Positions 1 through 47,630 of a stretch of DNA of 64,000 nucleotides are shown here, one piece after another. The translations under genes and the position numbers were made by a program. The notes under the pieces were generated by a model that worked only from the letters and a program-made list of their open reading frames with translations, did no database searches and was not told where the DNA came from. The stretch spans positions 9,734,001 to 9,798,000 of the forward strand of contig NC_083876.1 of NCBI RefSeq assembly GCF_032452875.1, written 5' to 3'. Positions within the stretch are counted from its first letter, which is position 1. Every line of letters starts with the position of its first letter. The DNA is from Bos javanicus. Taxonomy: Eukaryota; Chordata; Mammalia; Artiodactyla; Bovidae.

Positions 1-3000
1 TTGGAAGATAGAATGGTGGAAATCACTGCTGCAAAACAGAATGTAGAAAAAAGAATGAAAAGAAATGAAGACAGCCTAAGAGACCTCTGGGATCATACAT
101 ATTGCCTTAATAATTGCCTTAAATATCAATGGATTAAAGACACCAACCAAAAGACATAGACTGGCTGGGTAGATACAGAAACAAGACCCATAGATGTGTT
201 GTCTACAAGAGACCCACCTCAGACTTACAGACTGAATGTAAGAGGATGGTAGAAGGTATTCCACACACAGTGAATTCATAAGAAAGCTGGAGTAACAATA
301 CATCACACAAAATAGACTTTAAAGCAAAGACTGTTATAAGAGACAAATAAGGACACTTGATAATGATCAAGTGTTCAATCTGAGAAGAAGATACAACAAT
401 TATATATGCACCCAACATAGGAGTACCTCAGTATGTAAGGCAAATACTAAAAACTATAAACAGAGAAATCGACAGTAACAGAATAATAGTGGGGGACTTT
501 AATACCCCACTTTCTCTAGACAGAAAATTAATAAGGAGCATGGACCTTAAATGACAGTTTAGATCAGTTGGATTTAATTGATGTTTATAGAGCGTTTCAA
601 CCAAAAGTGGCAGACTTTACATTCTTCTCAAGTGCACATGGAACATTCTCCAGGATTGACCACATGCTGGGCCACAAGGCAAGTCTTGGCAAATTCAAGA
701 AAATCGAAATTATATCATTTTTTCTGTCACAAAGCTCTGCGATTAGAAATAAATCACAAAAAAATACTCTAAAAAACATAAATACGTGGCAGGTAAACAA
801 TATGCTACTCAGAAACCATTGGATCACTGAAAAACTCAAAGAGGAAATTAAAAAGAAAAAACTTAGAGACAAATGAAAAGGAAAGCACAATGGTCCAAAA
901 CTTATGGGATGCAGCCAAAGCAGTTTTAAGTGGAAAGTTTATGGCAATACACAGTTACCTCAAGAAACAAGAAAAACCTCAAACAACCTAACCTTATACC
1001 TAAAACAATTAGAGAAAGAAGAAAAAACAAACCTACGATTAACAGAAGGAAATCATAAAAATCAGAGCAGAAATGAATGAAATAGAGACAAAGAAAAATC
1101 TCAAAGATCAATGAAACTAAAAGCTTATTCTTTGAAAAGATAAGCAAAATTGATAAACCTTTAGCCAGAAACCAAGAGAAAAAAAAAGGGAGGATTCAAA
1201 TCAGTTAAATTAGAAATGAAAAAGGAGAAGTTACAACTGACTCCATAGAAATACCAAGGATCATAAGAGACTACTATCAACAATTGTATGCCAGTGAAAT
1301 GGACAACCTAGAAGAAATGCCCAAGTTCTCAGAAAGGTACAGTCTCCTTAAACTGAACCAAGATGAAATAGAAAACATGAACAGACCGGTCACAAGCACT
1401 GAAATTGAAACTGTTATTAAAAACCTCCCAACAAACAAAAGTCCGGGCCCCGACAGCTTCACAGGCAAATTTTATCAAATGTTTAGAGAAGAGCTAACAC
1501 CTCTCCTTCTGAAACTGTTTTAAAAGATCGCAGAGGAAGGAAAACTCCCCAGCTCATTTTATGAGGCCACCATCACTCTGATACCAAAACCAGACAAAGA
1601 TAGCACACACACACACACACACACACATTATAATCCAGTATCACTGATGAACATAGATGCAAAAATCCTCAACAAACTACTAGCAATCTGTATCCCACAA
1701 TACATTGAAAAGATCTTACACTATGATCAAGTGGGATTCATCCCAGTGATGCAAGCATTTTCCAACATCCACAAATCAATCAAGGTAATATACCACATCA
1801 ACAAATTGAAGAATAAAAACTATATGATCATCTCAGTAGATGCTGAAAAAGCTTTTGATAAAATTCAGCACCCATTTATGATTTAAAAAAACTCTCCAGA
1901 AAGTGGGCATAGAGGGTACATAAATCAACATAATAAAGACCATATTCTACAAACCTACAGCTAGCATCATACTCAATAGTGAAAAACTGACAGCATTCCC
2001 TCTAAGATCAGGAATAAGACCAGGATGTCCACTCTCACCTATTTTATTCAACATAGTTTTGGAAGTCCTAGCTATAGCAATCAGAGAAGAAAAAGTAAGG
2101 GGAATCTAAATTGGAAAAGAAGAAGTTAAACTATCACTATTTGCAGATGACATGATACTATATAGATCCTAAAGATGCTACCAGAAAACTAATAAAACTC
2201 ATCAATGAATTTGGTAAATTTGCAGGTTATAAAATTAATACACAGAAATCTGTTGCATTTATCTACACGAACAATGAAAGATCAGAAAGAGAAATTCAGG
2301 AAGCAGTTCCATTTACCATTGCATCAAAAAGAATAAAATACCTGGGGATAAATCTACCTAAGGATACAAAAAACCTGTACTCTGAAAACTGTAAGATACT
2401 GATGGAAGAAATCAAATAAGTCATAAACAGATGGGAAGATACACCATATTTTTGGACTGCAAGAATCAATATTGTCAAAATGACTATAGTACCCAAGGCA
2501 ATCTACAGATTCAGCACAATCCCTATCAAATTACCTATAGCATTTTTCACAGAACTAGAACAAAAAAATCTCAAAATTTGTATGGAGGCAAAAAATATCC
2601 CAAATAGCCAAAGCAAGCTTAAAAAATGGAGCTGGAGGAATCAGGCTCCCTGGATATACTACAAAGCTACAGTCATCAAAACAGTATGGTACTGGCCCAA
2701 AACTAGAAATATAGATCAATGGAACAGGACAGAAAATGCAGAAATAACCCCATTCACCTATGGTCAATTAATTGATGATGAAGTATGTTGGAAAGACAGT
2801 CTTTTAAACAAGTGGTGCTGGGAAAATTGGACAATACATATTTAAAAAATGAAGTTAGATCATTTTGTATATGTATAGAACATATACAAAGATAATCTCA
2901 AAATGGATTAAAGACCTAAATATGAGATCAGACACTGTAAAACTCCTAGAGGAAAGCATAGGCAGAACACTCTCTGGCATAAATCACAGCAGTATCTTTT

Positions 3001-3139
3001 TCAATCCATTCCCCAGAATAATGGGAATAAAATGGGACCTACTTAAACTCAAAAGCTTTTGCACAGCAAAGGAAACAATAAACAAAATGAAAAGACAACC
3101 CACAGATTGGGAGAAAATATTTGCAATTGATGTGACTGA

Positions 3140-4699
3140 GATAATCACGATGGTGTGATCGCTCACCTAGAGCCAGACATCCTGAAATGTGCAGTCAAGT
3201 GGGCCTTAGGAAGCATCACTACGAACAAAGCTAGTGGAGGTGATGGAATTCCAGTGGGGCTATTTCAAATCCTGAAAGATGATGCTGTGAAAGTGTTGCA
3301 CTCAATATGCCAGCAAGTATGGAAAACTCAGCAGTGGCCACAGGACTGGAAAAGGTCAGTTTTCATTCCAATCCCAAAGAAAGGCAATGCCAAAGAATGT
3401 TCAAACTACCACACAATTGCACTCATCTCACACGCTAGTAAAGTAATGCTCAAAATTCTCCAAGCCAGGCTTCAGCAATACATGAACCGTGAACTTCCAG
3501 ATGTTCAACCTGGTTTTATAAAAGGCAGAGGAACCAGAGATCAAATTGCCAACATCCGCTGGATCATCAAAAAATCAAGAGAGTTCCAGGAAAACATCTA
3601 TTTCTGCTTTATTGACTATGCCAAAGCCTTTGACTATGTGGATCACAGTAAACTGTGGGAAATTCTGAAAGAGATGGGAATACCAGACCACCTGACCTGC
3701 CTTTTAAGAAACCTGTATGCAGGTCAGGAAGCAACAGTTAGAACTGGACATGGAACAACAGACTGGTTCCAAATAGGAAAAGGAGTACATCAAGACTGTA
3801 TATTGTCACCCTGCTTATTTAACTTCTATGCAGAATACATCATGAGAAACGCTGGGCTGGAAGAAGCACAAGCTGGAATCAAGATTGCCAGAAGAAATAT
3901 CAATAACCTCAGATATGCAGATGACACCACCCTTATGGCAGAAAGTGAAGAAGAACTAAAGAGCCTCTTGATAATAATTAAAGAGGAGAGTGAAAAAGTT
4001 GGCTTAAAGCTCAGCATTCAGAAAACGAAGATCATGGCATCTGGTCCCATCACTTCATGGGAAATAGATGGGGAAACAGTGGAAACAGTGTCAGACTTTA
4101 TTTTTCTGGGCTCCGAAATCACTGCAGATGGTGACTGCAGCCATGAAATTAAAAGATGCTTACTCCTTGGAAGGAAAGTTATGACCAACCTAGACAGCAT
4201 ATTAAAAAGCAGAGACATTACTTTGCCAACAAAGGTCTGTCCAGTCAAGGCTATGGTTTTTCCAGTGGTCATGTATGGATATGAGAGTTGGATTGTGAAG
4301 AAAGCTGAGCACCGAAGAATTGATGCTTTTGAACTGTGATGTTGGAGAAGACTCTTGAGAGTCCCTTGGACTGCAAGGAGATCCAACCAGTCCATTCTAA
4401 AGGAGATCAGCCCTGGGTGTTCATTGGAAGGACTGATGCTGAAGCTGAAACTCCAGTACTTTGGCCACCTCATGCGAAGAGTTGACTCATTGGAAAAGAC
4501 TCTGATGCTGGGAGGGATTGGGGGCAGGAGGAGAACGGAACGACAGAGGATGAGATGGCTGGATGGCCTCACCAACTCAATGGACATGAGTTTGGGTGTA
4601 CTCCGGGGGTTGGTAATGAACAGGGAGGCCTGCCATGCTGCAATTCATGGGGTCTCAAAGAGTTGGACACTACTGAGCGACTGAACTGAACTGAACTGA
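3140..4699 (+). mobile_element. BovB LINE (RTE clade) inserted in L1
   Basis: The L1 text breaks at TGTGACTGA (3139) and resumes as GATAAGGG at about 4698. Between them is the RT half of BovB. A frame of 394 codons (3155-4339) contains FCFIDYAKAFDYVDH (RT motif A) and LRYADDTTLMAES (motif C, YADD at 3914-3925). A second frame to 4684 carries the C-terminal region. The 3' end is the (CTGAA)n-type tail typical of BovB. Confidence 0.93.
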
Positions 4700-5066
4700 T
4701 AAGGGATTAATCTCCAGATTTACAAACAGTTTGTGATGCTTAACAGCATCAAAACCAACAGAACACTCAAAAAGTGGACAGAAGACCTGAATAGATATTT
4801 CTCCAAAGAAGACATACAGATGGCCAGCAGACTCATGAAGAGATGTTCAATGCTGCTGGTTATTAAGGAAATGCAAATCAAAGCTGCAGTGAGATAACAC
4901 CTCACACTGGTCAGAATGACTATCATCAAAAACTGACAAAAAAATAAACGCTGGGGAGGGCATGGAGAGTAGGGAACCCTCTTACACTGTTGGTGGGAAT
5001 GTAAATTGGTATAGCCACTATGGAGAACAGTATGAAGTTTCCTTAAAAAACTAAATATAGAGCTAC

Positions 5067-5289
5067 TATTGGAAAAGACTCTGATGCTGGGAGGGATTTG
5101 GGGGCAGGAGGAAAAGGGGACAACAGAGGATGAGATGGCTAGATGGCATCACCGACTCAATGGACGTGAGTTTGAGTGAATTCCAGGAGATGGTGATGGA
5201 CAGGGAGGCCTGGCGTGCTGCGATTCATGGGGTCGCAAAGAGTCGGACACGACTGAGTGACTGAACTGAACTGAACTGAACTGAACTAC
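5067..5289 (+). mobile_element. BovB 3'-end fragment in the same L1
   Basis: A 5'-truncated BovB tail starting GGAAAAGACTCTGATGCTGG and ending in repeated CTGAA. It is flanked by the 8-bp TSD AGAGCTAC (5059-5066 and 5290-5297). Confidence 0.9.
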
Positions 5290-5992
5290 AGAGCTACCAT
5301 ATGACCCTGCAGTCCCACTCCTGCTCAGCATGTATCAGGAGGAAAACATGATTTGAAATGATATATGCACCCCAGTGTTCATTGCAGCCCTGTTTACAAT
5401 AGCCAAGACATGGAAGCAACCTAGATGTCCATCAGCAGATGAATGGATAAGAAAGCTGTGGTACCATCTACCCAATGGACTATTACTCAGCTGTAAAAAG
5501 AACACATTTGAATCGGTTCTAATGAGGTGGACAAAACTGGAGCCTATTATGCAGAGTGAAGTAAGTCAGAAAGAAAAACACCAATACAGTATATTAATGC
5601 ATATATGTTAATGCATATATATGGAATTTAGAAAGATGGTAACTATGACCCTATATGTGAGACAGTAAAAGAAACACAGATACAAAGAACATACTTTTGA
5701 ACTCTGTGGGAGAATGCGAGGGTGGGATGATTTGAGAGAATAGCTTTGAAACCTGTATATTATCATATGTGAAATAGATCATCAGTCAAAGTTCAATGCA
5801 TGAAATGGCACTTAGGGCCCGTGCTCTGGGATGACCCTGAGGGATGGGATGGGGAGGGAGGTGGGAGGGGGTTCAGGATGGGGGACACATGTACACCCAT
5901 GGCTGATTCATGTCAATGTATGGCAAAACCCACCACAATATTGCAAAGTAATTAGTCTCCAATTAAAATAAATTAATTAATTTTTTAAAAAA

Positions 5993-6780
5993 GAAGATGT
6001 GGTATGTATATACAATGGAATATTATTCCATTAAAAAGAATGAAAAAAGGCCATTTGCAGCAACATAGGTGGACCTAGACAGTGTCATACTGAGTGAAGT
6101 AAGTCAGACAGAGAAGGATAGATATCATATGGCATCCCTTATATGTGGAATCTAGAAATAAATGATACAAATGAACTTACATACAAAACAGAGACTCACA
6201 GATTCAGAAAACGAATTTATGGTTGCCTGGGGGAAGGGAGTTAGGGAGTTTAGAAGGTCATGAACACACTGCTATATTTAAAATGGGTAACAAACAAGGA
6301 TCTATTGAATAGCACATGGAAATCTACTCAACATTATATGCCAGTCTGGTTGGGAGGGGGATTTGGGGGAGAATGGATACATGTGTATAGATGGCTGATT
6401 CCCTTCTCTGTTTACCTGAAACTGCTGCTGCTGCTAAGTCGCTTCAGTCGTGTCCAACTCTGTGCAACCCCATAGACGGCAGCCCACCAGGCTCCGCCAT
6501 CCCTGGGATTCTCCAGGCAAGAACACTGGAGTGGGTTGCCATTTCCTTCTCCCAGTGCATGAAAGTAAAGTGTGAAAGTGAAGTTGCTCAGTCGTGTCTG
6601 ACTCTTCGAGACACTATGGACTGCAGTCTTCCAGGCTCCTCTGTCCATGGGATTTTCCAGGCAAGAGTACTGGAGTGGGATGCTATTGCCTTCTCCAACC
6701 TGAAACTGCTACAGCATTGTTAATTGGCTATACTATACCCAATACAAAATAAAAAGTATAGTCTGAAAAAAATAATGCTG
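5993..6780 (+). mobile_element. Older L1 3' end
   Basis: Begins GTGGTATGTATATACAATGG. It includes the L1 3' signature of acquired-text ATGGAATATTATTCC and GTGAAGTAAGTCAGACAGAG, and ends near CCCAATACAAAATAAAAAG. It is split by a Bov-A2 SINE. Confidence 0.8.
6427..6697 (-). mobile_element. Bov-A2 dimeric SINE
   Basis: Two Bov-A monomers in reverse orientation are joined by the linker GTGCATGAAAGT. The 13-bp TSD ACCTGAAACTGCT lies at 6414-6426 and 6698-6710. Confidence 0.9.
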
Positions 6781-6859
6781 GAATTTCAGTTTAAGTAAAA
6801 TCTACAGATCAATTTAGACAGAATTTTCCCCTTAATTATATTGAGCCAATCTGTGAACA

Positions 6860-7160
6860 TGACCTGGCTCCCCATTTACTTAGGTCTTTAATTTCTCTTA
6901 GAAGTGTTTTGTAGTTTTCAGTCTCTTTTATTTATTTATAACCTTTTTATGCAATTATATTATGTGATGTTGTTATAAATAGTCTTTTAATTTCATTTTT
7001 TTAAAGGTTGTTACTAGAGTGTAAAAGTACAATTGATTTTTGCTTATTGATTTTATATCCTATGACCCTGCTAAACTTATAGGTATAGTATATTACAAAT
7101 CTAACTTGGGTCATGTTAATTCATAGGGTTGTTTAATCAACATTCTGGGTGGCCATTTTT
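6860..7160 (-). mobile_element. Ancient L1 relic
   Basis: T-rich text (TTAGGTCTTTAATTTC, TTATATCCTATGACCCTGC) that reads as reverse-strand mammalian L1 ORF2. It is diverged, so the borders are approximate. Confidence 0.55.
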
Positions 7161-7242
7161 TTTGTCTCTGCTTTGCTATTTTAAAGACATACCGTTATCA
7201 TCTGTCCGCCATACTCTGTGATAATAAATCAGTCATTGATAT

Positions 7243-7560
7243 CAGGGTTCCCAACCCCTGGGCCGCAGACAGGGCCGCACAGCAACAGGTGAGAGGCAAG
7301 TGAGTGAGCAGCGCTGCTTCTGTGTTTACATCTCCCCATCGCTCACATTACCACTTGAGTTCCACCTCCTGTCAGGTCAGCAGTGGCATTAGATTCTCAT
7401 AGGAGCATGAACCCTACTGTAAAACTGTGCCTACAAGGGATCTAGAGTGTGCTCCCCGTATGGGAATCACCTGAAAACTACCACCACCACCCTTTTCCAT
7501 GGAAAAATTGTCTTCCGCTAAACCTGTCCCTCCCTACCACCCAAAAGGTTGGGAACACTG
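7243..7560. mobile_element. hAT-Charlie (MER1-like) DNA transposon
   Basis: Terminal inverted repeats CAGGGTTCCCAACC at the left and GGTTGGGAACACTG at the right. The interior matches my memory of the MER1-type consensus (GGCATTAGATTCTCATAGGA). It is 318 bp and non-autonomous. The 8-bp TSD has decayed. Confidence 0.75.
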
Positions 7561-7574
7561 ATTTACAATGTTGT

Positions 7575-8080
7575 TTTCCTTCAGCTGCTGTTAGGATCTT
7601 CTCTTTATCTTTGTTTTTTTAGCTATTTAATTTTGATGTGCCTTGTATTTTCTTAATTTATCTTCCTTAGGATTTGCTTTAATTCCCAGATCTGCAGTGT
7701 GATATTTTTATCAAAATTTTAGCCATAACTATAGATTTTTTTATGCCCCAGTTTTTCCCTCTGGCACTCTCATATCACTTGTTACACTTTTGGTATTTTG
7801 GGGTCTTTAGTTTTTTTTCTCTATGTTGTTTGGAGTGAATAATTTTTGTTATTCTATCTTTGAATTCACTAACTCATTTCTGTAGTGTCTGATCTGGTCT
7901 AAGTCTTATCTAGTAAAATTTTCATTTCTGATATTATATTCTTACTTCCAAAATTTCCCCTTGGTATTTTTTTTAATGGTTTCATTTTTCTGCTGAGGTT
8001 CCTCATCTCTTCCTTCATTAAGATCAGCTGCTCTCAGTCATTTGGTAATGTATAATTATTGCCTAAAAGTACTTGCCTGG
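7575..8080 (-). mobile_element. Ancient L1-like relic
   Basis: T-rich text such as TTTTGATGTGCCTTG and TTAGGATCTTCTCTTTATC, typical of antisense old L1 5' regions. No coding sequence survives. Confidence 0.45.
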
Positions 8081-8655
8081 ACTTCTGGTTTCTGATCTGG
8101 TTTGGAAGAGACTTGGACGTCATCACTTCCTTTCTACCAACAAGAAAAGAGCTGAACAAACCAAATGTCAACACATCTTTTTATATCCATTTGAGAATTG
8201 AGGCTGCATGATAAACTTCTGCCCACCTCACCTGAACTGGAAAGAGAGATAGCCAATTACAGAGAATCACATCTTGCTAAAGCAGAAACGTATCCATGAA
8301 CAGAAATCACCAGGAGCCAGTACCAGGGGAGCAAAATTTACACTGTAATTGACAAATTTTGGGGGGCTCAGTTTGGACAAGTTTGAGTTGGTAACTCCAG
8401 AGGGCCCAGTCTTAGGGGATACCCACACTTCTATGAGTTTTAGCTTGAGGAATCCTACCAGATTCGCATAATGATGATCAGAGAAATCCCCTCATGCAGG
8501 GAGAGGTGGAAATAGTCATTTGTAGATACATTCAGAGCATTCTATCCTTCTTAACAAGACCTTCCTCCTCAGAAGCTCTTTCTGGAGCCCATCTGACCTG
8601 GAGGACCCAATTCCAGCCCTCTCTAGCCATTCACTTGGGGAAGGAAAATTCCCAA
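8081..8655. other. FAM135A intron, no feature recognised
   Basis: Mixed-composition intronic sequence with no exon-like frame bounded by splice sites and no repeat I can name. Confidence 0.5.
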
Positions 8656-9620
8656 CTTACATTATCAGAGAATTGCAAATTAAAACAATGAGATGCCATA
8701 CACACCTGTAAGAATGACTAAAATCAAAAACACTGACAACACCAAATATTGATAAGGATGGGGACCCAACAGGAATTCTCATTCATTGCTGTTGGGAATG
8801 CAAAATGGTGCAGCCAGTTTGGAAGATGGCTTGGCAATTTCATACAAATCCAAACATACTCTTACACTACAATCCAGCTATCATGCTTTTTTATTTTTTT
8901 CCCAAATTAATTGAAAGTTAGGTCTACGCAAAAACCTGCACATATATTATGGCAGCTTTTTTCATAATTGCCAAAACTTGAACTAAACTGTCCTTCATCA
9001 GGTGAATGAATAAATCTTTGTTTATCCATATAATGAAACTTTTTTCAGTAATAAAAAGAAATGAGCTATCAAACCATAAAAAGACATAGAAAAACCTTAA
9101 TAATTTATTTTTGCTAAATGAAGCCAATCTGAAGAGAGTTACCTACTATATGATTCCAACTGTATGATATTCTGGAAAAGGAAAAACTAAAGAGATGATC
9201 AGTAGTTGCCAGGGGCTCGGGGGAATTGGGAGAGAGTCAGGTGGGTGGAGCACAAGAGATCTTTAGGACAGTGAAACTGTTCTCTATGATGTTGTGATGG
9301 TAGGTGTTTGTCTTTATACATTTGTCAAAGCCCATACCATGCACAATACCAAGGGTGAACCTTAATGAAGTGATGAACTTTAGTTGTTGATGATGTGTCA
9401 ACATTGGTTCATCAGTTATAACAAATGCATCAAATTATTGGAGAAGGAAATGGCAACCCACTCCAGTATTCTTGCCTGGGAGACACCATGGACAGAAGAG
9501 CCTGGCAGGCTACAATCCGTGGAGTCGCAAAAGAGTGGGACACAACTTAGCGACTGACCAACAACATCAAATTATAACAAATACAAAACGCAAATAATAG
9601 GAAAAACCTGGGGGCTTGGT
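8656..9620 (+). mobile_element. L1 3' region, old
   Basis: Reads as the L1 ORF2 C-terminus and 3' UTR (AATTGCAAATTAAAACAATG, GTTGGGAATGCAAAATGG, GTAGTTGCCAGGGGC). It is interrupted by one SINE. Confidence 0.75.
9439..9564 (+). mobile_element. Bov-A SINE monomer
   Basis: Starts TGGAGAAGGAAATGGCAACC. The 11-bp TSD CATCAAATTAT lies at 9428-9438 and 9565-9575. Confidence 0.9.
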
Positions 9621-9934
9621 GTATAATTGGAATTTTCTATAATTTCTGATCATTTTTTCTCTAAAACTGCTCTTAAAAAAAAAAAAACTTTAGTTTTAAT
9701 TTTTTTTTTTTAATTCTTGCTTGCTATTTCTAGCACCTGGGTTATTGTGGAGTCTATTTCAACAAACTGCTTGTATCGCTTGATTGTAAGGTACATTTTC
9801 CCACTTCTTTGCGTATCCAGTGGGTGTTCTTCAGGGCTGGAAGCAGTTGCTCCATGTATTTTGTCAGGTTTTGTAAGTTGTTTTCAGTAGAGTCAATCCA
9901 ATACCAGTTTCTCTGTCCTGGTCTCAGTGAAGTT

Positions 9935-10063
9935 AAATAGTGCTTTTCAACTTTGGCTGTGTATTAGAGTCATCTTGGGAACTTTAAAAATTATCAGTGC
10001 TAAATGGGGCCCAGACATGGGTAGAATTTTTTAAGTTCTCCAATTGATTAACAGGTTTGGGTG
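9935..10063. mobile_element. MER20-like hAT relic
   Basis: The text CTTTTCAACTTTGGCTGTG followed by ATTAGAGTCATCTTGGGAAC and GGGGCCCAGAC resembles MER20. Assigned from memory of the consensus. Confidence 0.55.
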
Positions 10064-10275
10064 GTAGTGGTGGTTTAGTCACCAAGTCATGTCTAACTCT
10101 TTGCTACCCCATGGACTGTAGCCTGCCATACTCCTCTTTCGTGGGATTTCCCAGGCAAGAATACTAGAATAGGTTGCCATTTCCTTCTCCAGGGGATCTT
10201 CCTGACTCAGGGATCAAACGTGTGTCTCCTGCTTGGCAGGCAGATTCTTTACCACTGTATCACCTGAGAACAGTG
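10064..10275 (-). mobile_element. Bov-tA SINE
   Basis: Reverse-oriented Bov-A body (GGTTGCCATTTCCTTCTCC) followed by the tRNA-derived head (GGCAGGCAGATTCTTTACC). Confidence 0.85.
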
Positions 10276-10374
10276 TTAGGCCTTTCCCTAAATAAGAGGA
10301 TTCTGCTAGGGGGAGTGGGAACTGAAATCTAGCCTGTCTTCCCTTGAGGCAGGTTGTATCTGCCTATGAAAAGA

Positions 10375-10610
10375 GTACCTTTTTGTTTTGGTTCCTGTTT
10401 GTTTTCCTTTTCCATTATGGTTTATCACAGGATATTGAATATTGTTCCCTGTGCCATACAGTAGGCCCTTGTTGTTTATCTGGTCTGTGTCTAATAGTTT
10501 GCCACTGTGAATCCCAGACTCCCAATTCTTCCCTCTTCCTGTCCTCCTCCTCCTTGACAGCCACAAGTCTGTTCTCTGTAAGTCTGTTTCACAGATGCCT
10601 CATGCCTCCC
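10375..10610 (-). mobile_element. L1 3' fragment
   Basis: TATTGAATATTGTTCCCTGTG and CAGTAGGCCCTTGTTGTTTA followed by CCACAAGTCTGTTCTCTG are antisense L1 3' text. Confidence 0.65.
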
Positions 10611-11674
10611 CTTGTCCCTCTGAAGATCCTGTCTCACCAACTCAGGGAGATAGGCTGAGGAAATCAGAAACTCAACTGGCTGTATCTTGATGACGAATAA
10701 AACATTTCTCCAATTCATTGTGTATTTAAAACCAAAGAACCTCTAGTCTTCTTTCCCTTTAGAAAACATTTTCAATGTAATGTAATTCCTAGCTATAATC
10801 TGATTTCTCTCTCCTCCACGTACCCTTCAAACAAAATATATTTTCCGTGCCCTTACTGGTGCTTCAATTGCTGTCCGTAGCTGACAAAGCCTTTGAATAA
10901 TTAGAAATGAAAAGGTCAAAATACGAATATGATGGAAGAAATATTCAACTCGATTTGACCAGTATTTACAAAGCACTTGCTTTTATAACGTACCAAGATG
11001 TATTTTAGGCAGATAGCAAAGATCATCCCAAATACAGCTCCTACTCTAAAGAATATCACACATTAAGAGGGGAGACAATTCACATAAACAATTATTTTAA
11101 GGAAAAATGTGGTGAATGCTACAATGGTAATTGTCATAGCTTATATTTGCATATACCTTCCAGTTTAAAAAAGAAATATCAAACACGTAATTATGCTTAC
11201 TCTTCACAATAACTCCGTATGTAGACTAAGTATTAAGTGTAATTGAAAGCGAGTCATCGAGGCTCCCAAGGTGAAATGCCTGAGGTCGCAGTGTCAGTGA
11301 GTCCACCCATCAGCTCACCTGACGTGTCCTGGGCTGCCTAGCACACAGCATGAAGCAGGAGCTAGGCGGTCCTACCATTTTTTCGTGTGCTGCGCACTCT
11401 TCTTGGTGTGGGGGACAGAATCCCCATCTTCAAGGAGGATGAATGGTGAATCCGTAATGTAAGCTGAAGTTTCTTACTCTGCATTCTGTTCTTTCTTTTA
11501 ACTCATGCAGTAAGTACCAACATACAGAGGTTTGGCAACACTGAGGAGAGAGGTTAATCTTATGGGGGTGGTTATGGGGGCCCTTGCGGAGGGTGTTTTT
11601 CTTCCTACCACCTAAAACCTCATTGACTTGTTAGATGCACCATGTTATTCATACTCCCTTTTGGAATTTTTCAG
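10611..11674. other. FAM135A intron, apparently unique
   Basis: No exon or recognisable repeat. It ends in a pyrimidine-rich acceptor before exon a. Confidence 0.5.
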
Positions 11675-46692
<35,018 letters not shown>

Positions 46693-46757
46693 AATTAAAA
46701 ACATTGGTAGAGACTTGACAATTACCTCATTCAACAATGATTTAGATAATCTATTAT

Positions 46758-46763
46758 AATAAA
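46758..46763 (+). terminator. Proximal polyadenylation signal candidate
   Basis: Canonical AATAAA about 66 nt after the FAM135A stop. If used, it gives a very short 3' UTR that excludes the BovB insertion. There is no strong GT-rich element immediately after it. Confidence 0.35.
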
Positions 46764-47052
46764 CTATAGATGCTGATAAGTTCTAAGAAATATTTATACC
46801 TTTTTATATGGAAGATAATTTATATCATCCATGTTTAGAGCTTTTTAAACATCAACTTTACTTTCTAGGTAATGTGCCTGTGCAATATTTTTTAATTTCA
46901 TCTTTTTACTTTTCTATTACTTTTTCATATATTTTGCTACATAAGTATTTCAGTGAAACTTTAAGCCCATATGTATGTATGATTGTTTTATTATTGGCTT
47001 TCCACATTCTTTACATCAGACACATCATATTAAAGGCCATTATTGCTAGAAT

Positions 47053-47630
47053 CACTCCCAAATCACTGCAGATGGTGACTGCAGCCATGTAAAAGACGCT
47101 TGCACCTTGGAAGAAAAGCTATGACCAATCTAGATAGCGTATTAAAAAGCAGAGACATTATTTTGGTGACAAAGGTCCATCTAGTCAAAACTACGGTTTT
47201 TCCAGTAGTCAGGTATAGATGTGAGAGTTGGACAATAAAGAAAACTCAGCACCGAAGAATTGATGCTTTTGAACTGTGGTGTTGGAGAAGACTCTTGAGA
47301 GTCCCTTGGACTGCAAGGAGATCCAGTCAGTCCATCCTAAAGGAGATCATTCCTGGGTGTTCGTTGGAAGGACTGATGCTAAAGCTGATACCTCCAATAT
47401 TTTTGCCACCTCATGCGAAGAGCTGACTCCTTGGAAAAGACCCTGATGCTAGGAAAAATTGAAGGGAGGCGGAGAAGGGGACGACAGAAGATGAGATGGT
47501 TGGATGGCATCACTGACTCGACGTGCTAGACAGGGAAGCTCTGGGAGTTCGTGATAGACAGGGAAGACTGGTGTGCCATAGTGCATCGGGTCACAGAGTC
47601 AGACACAACTGAGTGATTGAACTGAACTGA
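47053..47630 (+). mobile_element. BovB fragment inside the FAM135A 3' UTR
   Basis: Text CACTGCAGATGGTGACTGCAG to a GAACTGAACTGA tail. TSD ATTGCTAGAAT at 47042-47052 and 47631-47641. Sense orientation relative to the gene. Confidence 0.92.

Larger units (their letters stand above)
1..5990 (+). mobile_element. Ruminant L1, degraded, host of two BovB insertions
   Basis: The start carries an ORF1 coiled-coil fragment (EDRMVEITAAKQNVEKRM), and by about 105 the sequence is already ORF2 endonuclease, so the ORF1 C-terminus is deleted. GDFNTPL near 495, FSRIDHMLGHK near 645, the RT segment KSPGPDSFTGKFYQMF near 1440, VDAEKAFDKIQ near 1840 and FADDMILYR near 2140 follow. After two interruptions it runs through the C-terminus of ORF2 to a G-rich tract at 5841-5884 and an A-rich end near 5990. 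Many stops make it inactive. A (CA)n run lies at about 1607-1627. Confidence 0.9.

Noticed and set aside
1604..1627. (CA)n run as a regulatory element
   Set aside because: It is a short microsatellite inside degraded L1, with no link to a promoter.
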